A DNA stretch of 64,000 bases from positions 2,650,733-2,714,732 of the forward strand of contig RPFO01000027.1 of NCBI GenBank assembly GCA_009746045.1. Direction: 5' to 3'. The DNA comes from Mesostigma viride (Eukaryota; Streptophyta; Mesostigmatophyceae; Mesostigmatales; Mesostigmataceae). Under the pieces are notes generated by a model. It made no database searches, was not told the origin of the DNA, and worked only from the letters and a program-made list of their open reading frames with translations. Positions 22,416-34,200 of the stretch are shown here, one piece after another; the stretch's first letter is position 1, and the number at the start of each line of letters is the position of its first letter. A program made the position numbers and the translations under genes.

Positions 22416-25400
22416 TTAGCGGTTGATCGCTGCCCCAGGGAACGTGCGCGGCACCCGCTCCCGCTCAATCACTTGCGCATCGAAGCCATGTGTGTACAAC
22501 TTCTCTTGTAGCGCCGTCGCACGGTCATATTCCTGCGCGCACCACATAATGACAGCCCACACACAACATGGGGCACAAAGCCCTTTTGTTAGTGGGGCAC
22601 AAAGCAACAATGCAGGCATGAACGGCAACACCCAGCTGCATGATCCTGTGCCATATCTGGCCATGGGTCGGTTGCTTTCCCTACAACCTGGACCCGAGAA
22701 CAATGCTTCCGCTGCCAATCAAGTTACTGCGTTCAGGCAGATCTGTCCCGCATGCCCCCCATGCGCTGCCAACTGGTGCCGATGAACCACTGCCCTGCAT
22801 CCCGCAAAGGCGTCCGTGTGCTGGCACAAGCTTCCACAAACAGTTTTCCCCTTGCGCTGCTGCCAAAATGCTTCCATGCCCGCGTGCCCCCATGAGTCCA
22901 AAAGGCTTCCGTTTGGCGTCAGTTAGCTTCTTGTACATGGCGTGCAAGCCATGCTTATGCCACCCCCAAGGTGGAAACAGAATCCTGTTCAGCCACCTAG
23001 GGAGGATGGGGCCATCTGCTCAATGGCTGGGTCGCACCACTCCCCCCGCAGGTCAGGCCACGGCAGTGCACTCACTAGGCTCTACCCCCTACGCAGGCCT
23101 CACGAGCACTCCTCTGTGCTGGCTGGGTGGCTACGTGAAAACCCACGACAGGCAGGAAGATAGTTGGCTTTTGCATGAGGGCAGTTTCCAGCGCACCAAC
23201 TGCGCTGGTTATTGTGGCCGGATGCACAAGGCAGGGAGGGGATGCACCCAGGGATGCACAGCTTGCCCATAGCCTGGTCTAATACCTTGGGGGGGTGGGG
23301 TATGCTGCTGTCATCGCAACCGTGTGGCAAGCAGAAACAAAAGGGCGTTGGCAGCACATGCCAGCAGGGTAGACCGTGCGCGTTGCGGTCATTTCGTGCT
23401 CTGCCATGACTTGGCCGGGCAGGTGGTGCCAGCACAGCTCACGGCTGAAGTAAAAAAAAAGTTTGCAGGGGAAGGTACACATGGCCACAACAAGGGCTGC
23501 GCGGGCACAGGACTAGCCCACCACCACCCGTACATCTCCTTGCTCCTTGCGGATGCGCTACCAGCAATAATGGTAATGGTAGTGTTCATACAAACGCAAC
23601 GCAGCGGTGGTACCTGACCTATGCGGGTAACGGACCTAGCTAGAAGACCTGCTCAGGAAACGACAGCAAGGTATAATGAAGCCACGTGCAGATGTTAAGT
23701 GCTCCATGTCGAAACAGTCGAAGTGCTCTGTGTCTCCCCGACGGGGTCACGCACCATAATCAGGATCACGTACCTTTATTGGGTTACATCAATCAATGTA
23801 GCCACGTAGCCTTATCCAAGCTTCCATTGATGATCCCCTATTTCACATGATACTAGAGCTACATAGAACTAGTATATAAACAGTGGTGGAGACACCAGCA
23901 TTATGCATCCCCCCCACACGCCCGGCGTCACTCACCCGGAACGACGCCACCTGGACCTCGGAGCAACCCGCGCCCTCCTCCCCTTTGTGGGGCACACACC
24001 TGGGGGGTTTGGCAACATTGGGATGGATGGGGACCACAGGGCAGGAGCAACAGGGGTGGGGGTGGTAGGGGTGGGGACAATCAGGCCAAGGGTCGTTGGC
24101 GATTGCCATAAACTTGAAACGGTTGTCTTGCGAAGCGGCGGTGCCAGCAGCCAGCATGCCAAAGGTGTGAGCGGGTGGCATGTGCAATGGCTTGTGTGTG
24201 CACAGACGTGAGGGAACCATGTGCCACCCCCCCACGTACACGAGCAAATACTCATGATCCGGTACGCACGCAAGTACTCATGACCCGGTACGCACGCAAG
24301 TACTCATGACCCGGTACGCACGCAAGCACTCATGATGCAGTACTCCTGTGGTGGGCAGTTTTGCCTTGCCAAGTGGTAGCACGCTTGTAGGGAAGCCAGA
24401 CTGCCTGTGGTGGCAATACACCCCTCTCACTAGCCTGACAAGTGGCCTCCCCCCCCCTCCCATTACGGTGGACAAGCAGCTTTCCAGCCACGATGGAGGA
24501 GCGCCGCTTTCCGTGCCATGACGGAGGCAAGCTGAACTAAAGCAACGACAGAATGCCTGAGAAAAGCAGATTGGGGTGGGGTACCTTGACAATGGAATAC
24601 TGTTGGCGGGTGACAACCCTCTGGATGCCGGCCACCTAAAAATAGCATGACCAGGCTGTATCCCTGCCACAAACCCATTCGGCCATACGCGGCCTCGTGG
24701 GTGTGTGGTCACGCGTGCCTCGACTTCATCCGCCTGGCCCCTTTGGCTACAAATGGTCACCATCGTGGCTGCCATGGTTTGGTTGTGAGGGCCGGTCGGA
24801 ACCCCTTGGCTCTCACAACATCATCCCTTGGAGTGTCTGAATCCTTCTTCGGTTCTGTTTCTTCGGTCCAGTCTGGCCATGCGCGCCGTCGAGTCATTTT
24901 TGCTTTTTTCGCCCCCCAACATATCATAGTGACACCCAGCAACCTGCGCTGCAAGCATGGCCACTAGTTGTTGCCCCACCACCATCATCACTGCCCAAAC
25001 ACCATCAACCAGCTTTGCAGGCGTGACCACTTGTTGTCCTGTGACCACCATCGCCGCACCGCCACCGTCACCCCCACAGCGACGCACAACAAAACACCAT
25101 CAAACCAGCGCTGCCTGCGTGACCACCGCCCCCGCGCTGATCCCCCAGCTGATACCCCGCGCTGATACCCCGCCAGCGCTGCCAAGAAGAGCCGCAAGCA
25201 CCTACCAAGCGCCCGGCGCGATGTCCTGCAGATCCTTGAAATCCTCCTCGCCCGAATACGGCACCTGTCATGTTTGTTGCCGCACAAGGTGCCACCAATG
25301 TGGGCCATGGGGGTGGTGGTTCGGGCATCGAAGGCACCACGGTAAGTACAAACATACAGAACTCAGCCGCAAGGGAAGGAGAGACACTACTCGACGGCAA

Positions 25401-25840
25401 GTTTGGGACTGGACCCCATGAAGCGTCAAATTCACATCGCCAGAAGCTCCTATCATGTGCTCCCATCATAATAGCGCGCATCACGAGCGCTTATGGCACT
25501 GGCATGCATTGATCTCTGCCTGCCGCGGCTGCAGGCGTCACCCCGTGAGCCACACACACAGCACAGCACACAACCACAAAAAGCTCATCAGACGGCAAGA
25601 TGGCTCGCCCCCCTTCCCCCCCCGCCGCCCTCCCCTAGGAACCATAAACTTGGCTCGTTGCCTGCTAACCGCCGAATCACCCACTCACCTATTTGTGGTT
25701 GGTCACCACCAGTCACCACCCACCTGCACTACAAACTTGGCTAGTTGTGCCCTCCCCCACCCCACCCACCCACCTGCACCACAAACTTGGCCTGGTTTCG
25801 CTCCGTCCAGTATTTGCGGATGCCATCCGCGATGCCCTGG

Positions 25841-25905
<65 letters not shown>

Positions 25906-28900
25906 AGGTAGGGGGGGGGGGGAGGAGACTGAGAATGGGGCCGTGGTGAAGCCGAGCCCACACAGGAGCATAGCCACGAGCATACAGACAACATAGGAGC
26001 ATAGGCAGGATGAGAGAGAGGGGCGAGAGGGAAACAGTGGCTCGAAGGACTTGGGCACGGAACAAGCGGTCGCACGTCCTCAACGAGGAGCGTCACAATC
26101 CAAGCCCAGATGAACACCCAAGCCCAGACGAACACCATTCACCAGCCAAACCCACCTGCATTACCCATCAGTACGCCCCCCCCCCCAACCAACATTCTAG
26201 GAATTCCTTTAGCACGTAACAAGTGATACTACGGCAAGTATCATAAAAAAACAGCATCATCCGATGAAGCATGCAGGCAGATGGCAGGTCCTCGCTCCGG
26301 CCCAAGACAAAGCATCCCATGGCGTGCCCCACCGGGGGAGGAATACAGACCCAGGCGTGCCCTACAAGCACACAGCACGACCAAGCACACGGCGCACGAG
26401 CAAGCACGCAAGTCACAAGCAACCACATGGCGTACCACCGCTGCCTTGCGTGACAGGTCAGGGCCCAGCTTTGCGCTGTCCTTGCGCCGGCCCTTGCTTC
26501 GCTCGTCCAGAAAGTAAGGCTCCACCAGGCACGCGGCTTCCACGTCGCGAGTCACGCCGCCCAGTACCCCTGGGTGGGGTGGGGGCGCATGCCATGGAGT
26601 TGAGACGCAATCATTAAATCAATAGCCGTGAAGGGATCCGTGATATTGCTTGCAGGCTTCCTTAAATTCAAGAAAAATCATGTATATTCCCAAAGCAAAT
26701 GCTGCGTTTCCTCCATGGTCACTATCCCGCGGGGCACTGTATCATTCCCCACCCTCCCCTCACCAAGGTTCTTCCACTTGACGCCGCGGTCGGCAAACCC
26801 CACGCGCTGCACCAGCTCCGCCTGAATGAGGTGCGCCAGGTCCTGGTCCTGTGGATAATTTCATAGCGTGTAGTGTGTAGTGTGTAGTGTGTGGTGTGTA
26901 GTGTGTAGTGTGTAGTGTGTAGTGTGTAGTGTGTAGTGTGTAGTGTGTAGTGTGTAGTGTGTAGTGTGTAGTGTGTAGTGTATAGTGTGTAGTGTGTAGT
27001 GTGTAGTGTGTAGTGTGTAGTGTGTAGTGTGTAGTGTGTAGTGTGTAGTGTGTAGTGTGTGGTGTGTAGTGTGTAGTGTGTAGTGTGTAGTGTGTAGTGT
27101 GTAGTGTGTAGTGTGTAGTGTGTAGTGTGTAGTGTGTAGTGTGTAGTGTGTAGTGTGTAGTGTGTAGTGTGTAGTGTGTAGTGTGAAGTGTGAAGTGTGT
27201 GTAGTGTGTTGTGTGTTGTGTGAAGTGTGTGTAGTGTGTAGTGTGTAGTGTGTAGTGTGTAGTGTGTAGTGTGTAGTGTGTAGTGTGTAGTGTGTAGTGT
27301 GTAGTGTGTAGTGTGTAGTGTGTAGTGTGTAGTGTGTAGTGTGTAGTGTGTAGTGTGTAGTGTGTAGTGTGTAGTGTGTAGTGTGTAGTGTGTAGTGTGT
27401 AGTGTGTAGTGTGAAGTGTGAAGTGTGTAGTGTGTAGTGTGTAGTGTGAAGTGTGAAGTGTGTGTAGTGAGTAGTGTGAGTGTGTAGTGTGTGTGGTGGT
27501 GGCGGCGGTGGTGGTGAGAGGAGGCGGAGGCAACCGCTTGGATGAGGTGCGTCAGGTCCTGGTCCTGGGGCGTGGTGAGATGGGGATGTGAGAGGATTGG
27601 TATGGATGTGCCAGCTGCCAGCATACAGGCAGGCAGTAAGCAGGGGAACGGGTGCCACTGGTCTCGTTGGGTGGGTGGGTGGGTGGGTAGGGGGGGGGGG
27701 GCGCGAAGGGGGATCCGTGCCATGCCCCCAGAGACCATGACACGCGGCCATGTGCGAGTTCACTGGCTCCGAACGAGCAGAGGGGCAGCCACTGGCACGT
27801 TTGGGATGCTGGCCCACTAATGTGCATTGCAGGTAGTGAGCGCACACGTGTAATGGACATTTTGGATGAGGGGGGATGGTTCCGCGCCACGCGGCTGATC
27901 CATGCTTAGTTGGTTACCCCTGCTGCATGGAATTGATGATGGTTGAACCATGTTGTCCTTTGCTGCAGTGGCCTCGCACCGCAACCCCTTCTCCTGTTGT
28001 GCATCACAAAGTCCCCCTTACCATCGTATGATGACTATTAAGCTCGGGTGTGTAACACCGTCTGAGAAAGAATGATTAAGTACCCCTATTTCTCCCCCCC
28101 TTCCTGATCGCCCCCTGACCCACCTCCCTTGCCACGTCCACACCAACCAGCGTCTTGCTTTGTCTCACCTAGACTTAGCCCAGAGTCAGCCCACCGCCAG
28201 CCCACTCTATATAAGAAGGTATGCAAGAGTTGTTCCTGTCCCTACTTGCAAGAGTTGCTCCTGTCCCTACTTGCAAGAGTTGCTCCTGTCCCTACTTGCA
28301 AGAGTTGTTCCTGTCCCTACTTGCAAGAGTTGCTCCTGTCCCTACTTGCAAGAGTTGCTCCTGTTCCTACTTGCAAGAGTTGTTCCTGTCCCTACTTGCA
28401 AGAGTTGTCCCTGTCCCTACTTGCAAGAGTTGTTCCTGTTCCCACTTGCAAGAGTCGTTCCTGTTGCTACTTGCAAGAGTTGTTCCTGTTGCGCGGTCCA
28501 ATTGTATAGCTGCTCTCACTTTCGCACTGTATCATCCTCACTTCATCGATCTATACCCTCATCCCACCTCTCTCGTCGCATTCACTACCCCCACCTCTCT
28601 CGACGCATTCCCCTCACCTCACCTCTCTCCTCTTATTCCCCTCACCCCACCTCTCTCGTCGCATTCACGTCCACAAGCGTCTCGCTGCCCTGCGCCTCCC
28701 CGTCGTGTCCGTTGTGGTGGATGGACACAAACAGGTTGTGTCCCTGGGCGCGCCGACCGCGCTCCGGAAGCCATAGGGGGGGGTCGTGCTCGCCATACCT
28801 GGCAGCAGGGGGTGGTGGCAACAGGTGGCGGGTGGTGGTTGGTGGTTGGTTGGTGGCAGGTGGCGGGTGGCGAATGGAGGGTGGCGGGTGTCAGGTGACA

Positions 28901-31900
28901 GGTAGCAGGCTCAGGTGTCAGGGGCACTAGCGAGAAGTGGGAGCTGACAGGTGGCATGTATGCTGGCCACCTGTGGAGCAACTTTGGCTCAAACCTGCAA
29001 CCGTAGACATTGACGCGCTCGTGTCCACCTGGTAAAATGCGTAGAATCCCATCTGGAAAACACACGATGGTGAGACCTGCTCCCATTGCAAGCACCTCTC
29101 ACCTGCGCACGCTGGTGGTGACCCGTCGGCTTGGAAAGGGCCGGCCAGGGCAACACGGGAGCGCGGCCCCTCAAGAAACAAGGAGAAAAAGCAACGGCAA
29201 CAAATGACAGCCACGTGTATGCGCCACCCACTTGAACACGCTATTGCCCTAGCTCAAGCACAAGGTCATGCCCAGCTACGATCATATATTGCCCTATCTT
29301 AAGTTGGACCACGCGCAACCCATTCGAGCATGTTAATAACATGTCTCCATGACAACCACATAAGAAGCCACCCACTTGAACACGCATTCGCTCTGTTCAT
29401 CATATTCTAGTAGCAAGCGCCACCCCTTGGACACGCTGACGTGTTATCTAAAACATGAGCGGTAGCAACCGCCACCCACTTGAACACGCTGACGTCGGCG
29501 CCGTCCTTCTTGAGGTCGTGCGCCAGCGCCTCGGATAACACGCAGTTGAGGTCGTACTCGTTCAGGCCGTTGCCCTCGCTGCCGCGCTGCCACGTCAGCG
29601 CACGCGCATGCCAAGACATTGCATGTGGCTTATTGTAAGTGCGCACATTACATGCGGGTTGTTGTAAGTGCGGGCCTTCCACGTGGGTTATTGTAAGTGC
29701 TCGGCATACGGTGGTGATGAGGGCCCGTGCCATGCTTCGTGCGGGGTGGGGGCCCATGCCAAGGAGTGACGACAGCAACATTAGCCGCAAGGGGCACACG
29801 CGTGGGTGGGGTGCGTCTGCGAGTTTCTCCCCTTTTAAAAACATGCGACCACGCATCCCTGACTCGCTTGCCATCCCACATTATGCATGGAACCGCCATA
29901 GCCCCAGTGCAAACAGGTATATAACAGGTATTTATGTATGTATATATCCACCACCACCGCCAGCAGCAAGCCGGTCATCCGTGTTACCGTCACCCCCTCC
30001 AGGTTGAGCACCGCACCACCCCCAGCGAGCACTTGACCACCTACCCCCAACAGCGACCATCAGGCCACGAGGCATCAGGCCACGTGTACGCAACGCCGGG
30101 AGACAACAGCATGACGATGATGCAGCACCCGCCCCCTTATATCATTATTGTTTATAAGTTATTTTTAATGAGCGTACCCACATGCCCCCTTGTGAGAACA
30201 CACAAGCCCACGTGGGACGACACCACGGCACAGGCACGCGCCTGGAACCCGAGCAAGCGCGCACGCTCTCTTGCTTGTGCACTACCACACGAATGTACTA
30301 TCGCTCTCTTGCTTGTGCACTACGCATGTGCTATCCAGCAACTGCATTCTCTGGCACCTTCTGCAGGTCATTTGCGCGGCACAAGTGGCGCCACCCACCT
30401 CAAACCCGAGCGGGTGCGCGCCGTGGCCCACGTCGATGGCCACCCTGAGACCTGCCAGGGGCTTCCTGGGGGGCGGGGGCTGTCGCTCAGCCGCCACCGA
30501 GGTCATCGTGGGCAGCGAAACCTCACGTGTGCTCACGAACAACAAGGGCAGCCGGTCGGCCGCCGAAGACGAGCCGCCACTGCCCCCGCTGGAGCTCATG
30601 CCATCGCTGCTGATGGCGTGCGCGGTGGCGGCAGGGGGGCGTGAGAAGTGGGCGGGGCCACCCACGCTCTCCCCCGATGCGACGATTTCCTGCGGGGGTG
30701 GTGGGGTCAGGGGTGGAGGTCCACCGTCAGGAGGTGGAGGTCAAAGGTCAGGTGTCGGCATCAGGCCTCCGATGTCAGGAATGTGGAAACCATAACAACT
30801 ATAAAAACTTCACCTGCCGAATGTAACATAACATATTCTGGCTATCAGCACGGACCAGCCGAATGTAACTCCATGAATAGAATGACAAAAAAATGGCAGC
30901 ACAATTTATATTACAATAATTCCAATAAATTTCGAGACTAGGACGGCATCCTAAGGTCAAGCGCCAGGTTCCAGGTTGCAGGTGCCAGGTGCCAGGTGGG
31001 AGAGAGGACGTCAACATGCGTGTGGCCATCATTATAAGCGTGGTTATTGTGATGGAACTCCAGCATGTGGCCACTATGCCAAGATAGTATTGCATGGCTA
31101 GTCACGTTGCGATCGTGGTCGATGGAATGGGAGCTCGTTACCATGGAAAGTTAGAACGTTGGAGCGTTGCCATGGAATGTAGAATGTTAGAGTGTTGCCA
31201 TGGAATGTTAGAATGTTAGAGCGTTACCATGGAAAGTTAGAACGTTGGAGCGTTGCCATGGAATGTTAGAATGTTAGAGCGTTGCCATGGAATGTTAGAA
31301 TGTTAGAGCGTTGCCATGGAATGTTAGAATGCTAGAGTGTTGCCATGGAATGTTAGAATGTTAGAGCGTTGCCATGGAATGTTAGAATGCTAGAGTGTTT
31401 CCAAGGAATCGAATCTCGCTTCCCTTCCCCTGGTGCGACGCCGTGGCTAGCAGGGGAAGGGAAGCAGTGGGAGGCAGGGCGTGCGAAGCGGGGCGGGAGA
31501 TGGCGGGAAAAATGCACGGGTGCAAGGGCGGTCATAGCAGTACATGTGTAGCCGCCAAGGGAAGAGAATGGCCCACACCACCAGGGCGGTGTCAAGGGAC
31601 AGGAGCAATGTGAGCACCTGCGTGCGCCATGCATGGTCAGGCAACGGAATACCCAATGGCCAGGGCCATGGTCTTGCTGCCGATTGGGGGCAACCAAGAT
31701 GCTGGCAAGCACTTGGCCGTATCAGCGAGGTCATCGCTGACATCATGGGACACGCGCGCAACGCGGCTCCAGATGCATCTACAGCTTCGCAAGGCAATGT
31801 CCTTGTTGGATTGTGAAAATGTTGCATCCCTCCTCCCTCACATGCCTCATCCCTTACCCCTCACACCTCCTCATACTCCCAGGCTAGCTGATGGCCACCA

Positions 31901-32539
31901 GGCGGCGCATGCCATGATGACACAATGCCATTGTTACAGAATGCAACTCCGATGCATATCATATCAGAAAAGTAACAGCCAATATTTCTAACCGTGTGAG
32001 CCCCACGCCGAACGAAACATAGCTCGCTCGCTTGTACAAAATACCCAGAATCATCTACACTGCTATCAGATCGCGCCAGCAGCCTTCACGATTTTTCACA
32101 CGAGCACATTGCTAAAGGTGCATTTGTAGACAGCCCCATGCAAAGTCCACAATGACCAGCTGCAATTCTGATGAAAATCTCTGATGGAGCACCACTGATG
32201 GAAAGCACCGGATCCACTGCGATGGCGAACCTACCTCATACTTCTGCCGGGAGAGCGCCCCAAAATAGCCCTTGGCTGGCTCGATGTCATTCTTGACCTG
32301 CCATCGGGCGATGGCTGCTTTTGTGCTGTCGCCAACGTAGCCGCTAATGAGGCCGTCGGCCAGCTCACCTTGCTTGACTAGGTACTGCTGCAGGCAGCTG
32401 ACGTCGTGGCCTTCGTCGCCAAAGTCCAGGTCTCTCGTAAAAATGCACGCCTCGCTGATATTCCCGCTATCCCAATCCACGGGGAGGCTTCCATTGCCAT
32501 CATAATCTGTCATTCTAGATTCAGGGATCCTGGTGATCA
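22416..32539 (-). CDS. Peptidoglycan hydrolase: PG-binding, Amidase_3 and SPOR domains
   Basis: Ten exons whose phases all agree: 32539-32235, 30689-30399, 29586-29480, 29052-29002 (least certain), 28798-28651, 26848-26764, 26569-26436, 25264-25206, 23999-23936, 22532-22416; about 453 residues. Exon 1 carries a peptidoglycan-binding domain (DEGHDVSCLQQYL, YVGDSTKAAIARWQ). The zinc amidase domain follows with all four hallmark residues: His in DVGHGAHP, Glu in GLNEYDLN, His in SIHHNG, Glu in LVEPYFLD, plus the RGVK motif. The last two exons form a SPOR domain (EVQVASFR, then EYDRATALQEKLYTHGFDA), which binds denuded glycan strands. The enzyme should cut the N-acetylmuramoyl-L-alanine bond. The true first exon (signal or transit peptide) lies upstream of 32540 and was not found. 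Introns are packed with minisatellites and echoes of exon edges. Confidence 0.87.
22533..23935. other. Last intron of the hydrolase gene
   Basis: Splice phases let the two SPOR exons join directly across this 1.4-kb span. A minus-strand open stretch at about 22830-22990 looks protein-like but has no defensible splice sites. Confidence 0.5.
24240..24345. repeat. Tandem repeat of about 27 bp, four copies
   Basis: Units share ACTCATGACCCGGTACGCAC. They lie in the intron between the exons at 25264-25206 and 23999-23936 of the hydrolase gene. Confidence 0.85.
25846..25902. repeat. (TG)n microsatellite
   Basis: About 28 pure TG dinucleotides in an intron of the hydrolase gene, followed by a G run at about 25911-25921. 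Confidence 0.97.
26866..27512. repeat. Heptanucleotide array (TGTAGTG)n, about 85-90 units
   Basis: Nearly pure, with a few variants: TGTGGTG, TATAGTG and TGAAGTG, the last clustered at about 27180-27230 and 27410-27475. It sits directly before the exon that starts at 26848 (minus strand). A second copy of that exon's edge lies on its far side at 27538-27576. It is not a telomere repeat. Confidence 0.97.
27538..27576 (-). repeat. Duplicate of an acceptor site and exon start of the hydrolase gene
   Basis: On the minus strand this reads CCCCAG then GACCAGGACCTGACGCACCT, matching the real acceptor and exon start at 26850-26821 except for one transition within the first 24 exon bases. The heptamer array lies between the two copies. 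Confidence 0.88.
28222..28495. repeat. 25-bp minisatellite, about 11 copies
   Basis: Units of TTGCAAGAGTTGTTCCTGTC plus CCTAC, with T/C variation at a few fixed places. Located in the hydrolase intron between the exons at 28798-28651 and 26848-26764. Confidence 0.95.
28563..28668 (-). repeat. Four echoes of an exon end and donor site
   Basis: Plus-strand starts at 28563, 28590, 28619 and 28646, spaced 27-29 bp. Each carries CCCACCTCTCTCGTCGCATT or a close variant. The rightmost copy is the real end of exon 28798-28651 with its GTGGGG donor; the other three lie inside the intron. Confidence 0.88.
29223..29496 (-). repeat. Four echoes of an exon end and donor site
   Basis: GCCACCCACTTGAACACGC occurs at 29223 and 29367, a degenerate form at 29419, and the real one at 29471. 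On the minus strand this is GCGTGTTCAA followed by the donor GTGGGTGGC of exon 29586-29480. Copies 3 and 4 share additional bases on both sides, including GTAGCAA and GCTGACGT. Confidence 0.9.
31138..31400. repeat. 29-bp minisatellite, about nine copies
   Basis: Units of CCATGGAATGTTAGAATG followed by TTAGAGCGTTG, in the first mapped intron of the hydrolase gene. Confidence 0.94.
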
Positions 32540-34200
32540 CTGCGTGGACTTACGCTGCCAGGGCAGGACCTCCATCACCAACTGGCCCCAGATCTATCAG
32601 CTAAAATAAACATCTGCGCATGCCCGTGATTACATTATTCACATTGGACTTCATGCCAACGAAGCCACTTCGTTGGCGATAATTTAAGCAGGAAAGTGTT
32701 TTGGTTAGATACGTCATTACATGTTGCAGGAAGAGGGTCCTTTCCTTAAGCAATCCAAGCCATTCTGAACGAGTAGTATTTTGTAGTGCGATTTTTAATG
32801 GAAACAGAGGGCTTTCCAGTGGATTTTGACGCCGAGCGATCAGCGTAGAGATCGAAGAAAAGCCCGAGTAATCAAGGAGCTTAGCACAGACTTGCAATTG
32901 ACTGTAAACATTTTCTCGACCGCACTCTGCCCCACAGCGCGAGTTGCTACGTATCCACGTACTCTGCCGGTTGCGCAGCTATGTGGTAGTAAAGCCGATG
33001 CATTCGATAATTTCTGGATGTAATCCGTTTATCGGGGGAGAGCCGCCTCCAGTGTCTTGTTTAACCCGAGCGAGGCGCAAAGGACGTGGAAATGGAAGTG
33101 TTTGGGTAGGACTGAAGCGCGTTCCTCTATCGGCCTCGATCGGCTCAATTTCAGGCGCCAAATTCAAGGGGATGGGCACTGAGCACTGTCCAGGTGGCCA
33201 CGTGTATCCCGCGCATCTGGCAAGGGGGATCATATCTAGTGTTCGTACTCTGTCCGTTCATACTTGTGTTCTTCACGGAGGTCCGAACTGATGTTGTCAT
33301 TGTTGGATCGACCGCACGTTCGGCAGCAGAAGAAAGTCAGTGGCATGATCGCGCTATGTTTGCAACAGGAAACAGTCGGAATGTAATTAATTAATTTTAT
33401 TTCCTGCGTGACTCTCGACTAGTTTACCGTAAACAATCGATAATTATTAATGGTAATTGCCAACTAGAAAGCGATCTATTACAACAGTGTAAGGGCAACA
33501 AATTGCCACTAATTAAGTATTTCTACTTCTACGATAAACTAGATATAAAGTGCAAGCTGCACGCGTGGAAAATGGGCGATTCCTGACATTGGATGGAGAG
33601 GTTTTAATATTGCGACAAGTAGCAAAGGGATATGATCACGTTATGGCCGGGCACCGCCATGGACGACCATGCTACCGGAAAACGACATGGTTGCATGGAA
33701 TCTTGCTCGATGAACCGCTTTAAGCAGGATATCAATCCGGAGATGGGCTAGGAAATGCTGGGCGTGGTTCGCCAGAAATGGGAAAGGTAATGGCTGGAAA
33801 CTGAGAATTCTATGCCGAGTCCTTGAAACTGCCAGAAAAGTCTTGTGTTGCTTTGACAACTTGATTGAAAGGGAGGCTGAATCAGTAGGCTGGCCCAGGT
33901 ACCCTTTCCTATCGTAAGCTCGCTATATTTACGTGGGATTACGGCAGAGAGTTTGTTAACTCTCGTAGCTTTTTCATCTCCCTCCCTCCCTTTTCGTTTT
34001 CCCTTCTTCTTTCTTTGATGGTAAGTATATAATCTTATCATTTATATATCAGGCGCCGCTCTGTAAGTCGGGAAGTGGTCATGTCGTAGCGTACCTCATC
34101 AATGTCCCGTTATTTCTGAGAAGCGGCCCCTTCGTGTTATGGCGAGCCATTAATAATTTCTCTGGCAGGTAGCACTAGTAGTGCTGATCACCTTAATTTG
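32540..34200. promoter_or_regulatory. Divergent intergenic region between the hydrolase and endonuclease V genes
   Basis: The two genes point away from each other here. The region is relatively poor in repeats and AT-rich in its middle (33385-33600). It should contain both promoters and the missing first exon of the hydrolase. I could not single out promoter elements. Confidence 0.45.

Noticed and set aside
22830-22990. Extra hydrolase exon on the minus strand (HAMYKKLTDAKRKPFGLMG)
   Set aside because: It looks protein-like, but the two halves of the SPOR domain on either side join directly in phase 0, and no good donor and acceptor pair encloses it.
26866-27512. Interstitial telomere repeat
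   Set aside because: The heptamer is TGTAGTG, not the plant/algal TTTAGGG or TTTTAGGG type.
26722-27847. Open frames of up to 338 codons reading HTTHYTL repeats
   Set aside because: Translation of the (TGTAGTG)n heptamer on the minus strand. It is intronic simple repeat.
30271-30795. Plus-strand gene over 30.3-30.8 kb
   Set aside because: The minus strand here encodes the catalytic start of the amidase domain with matching splice sites; the plus-strand frame has no signature.
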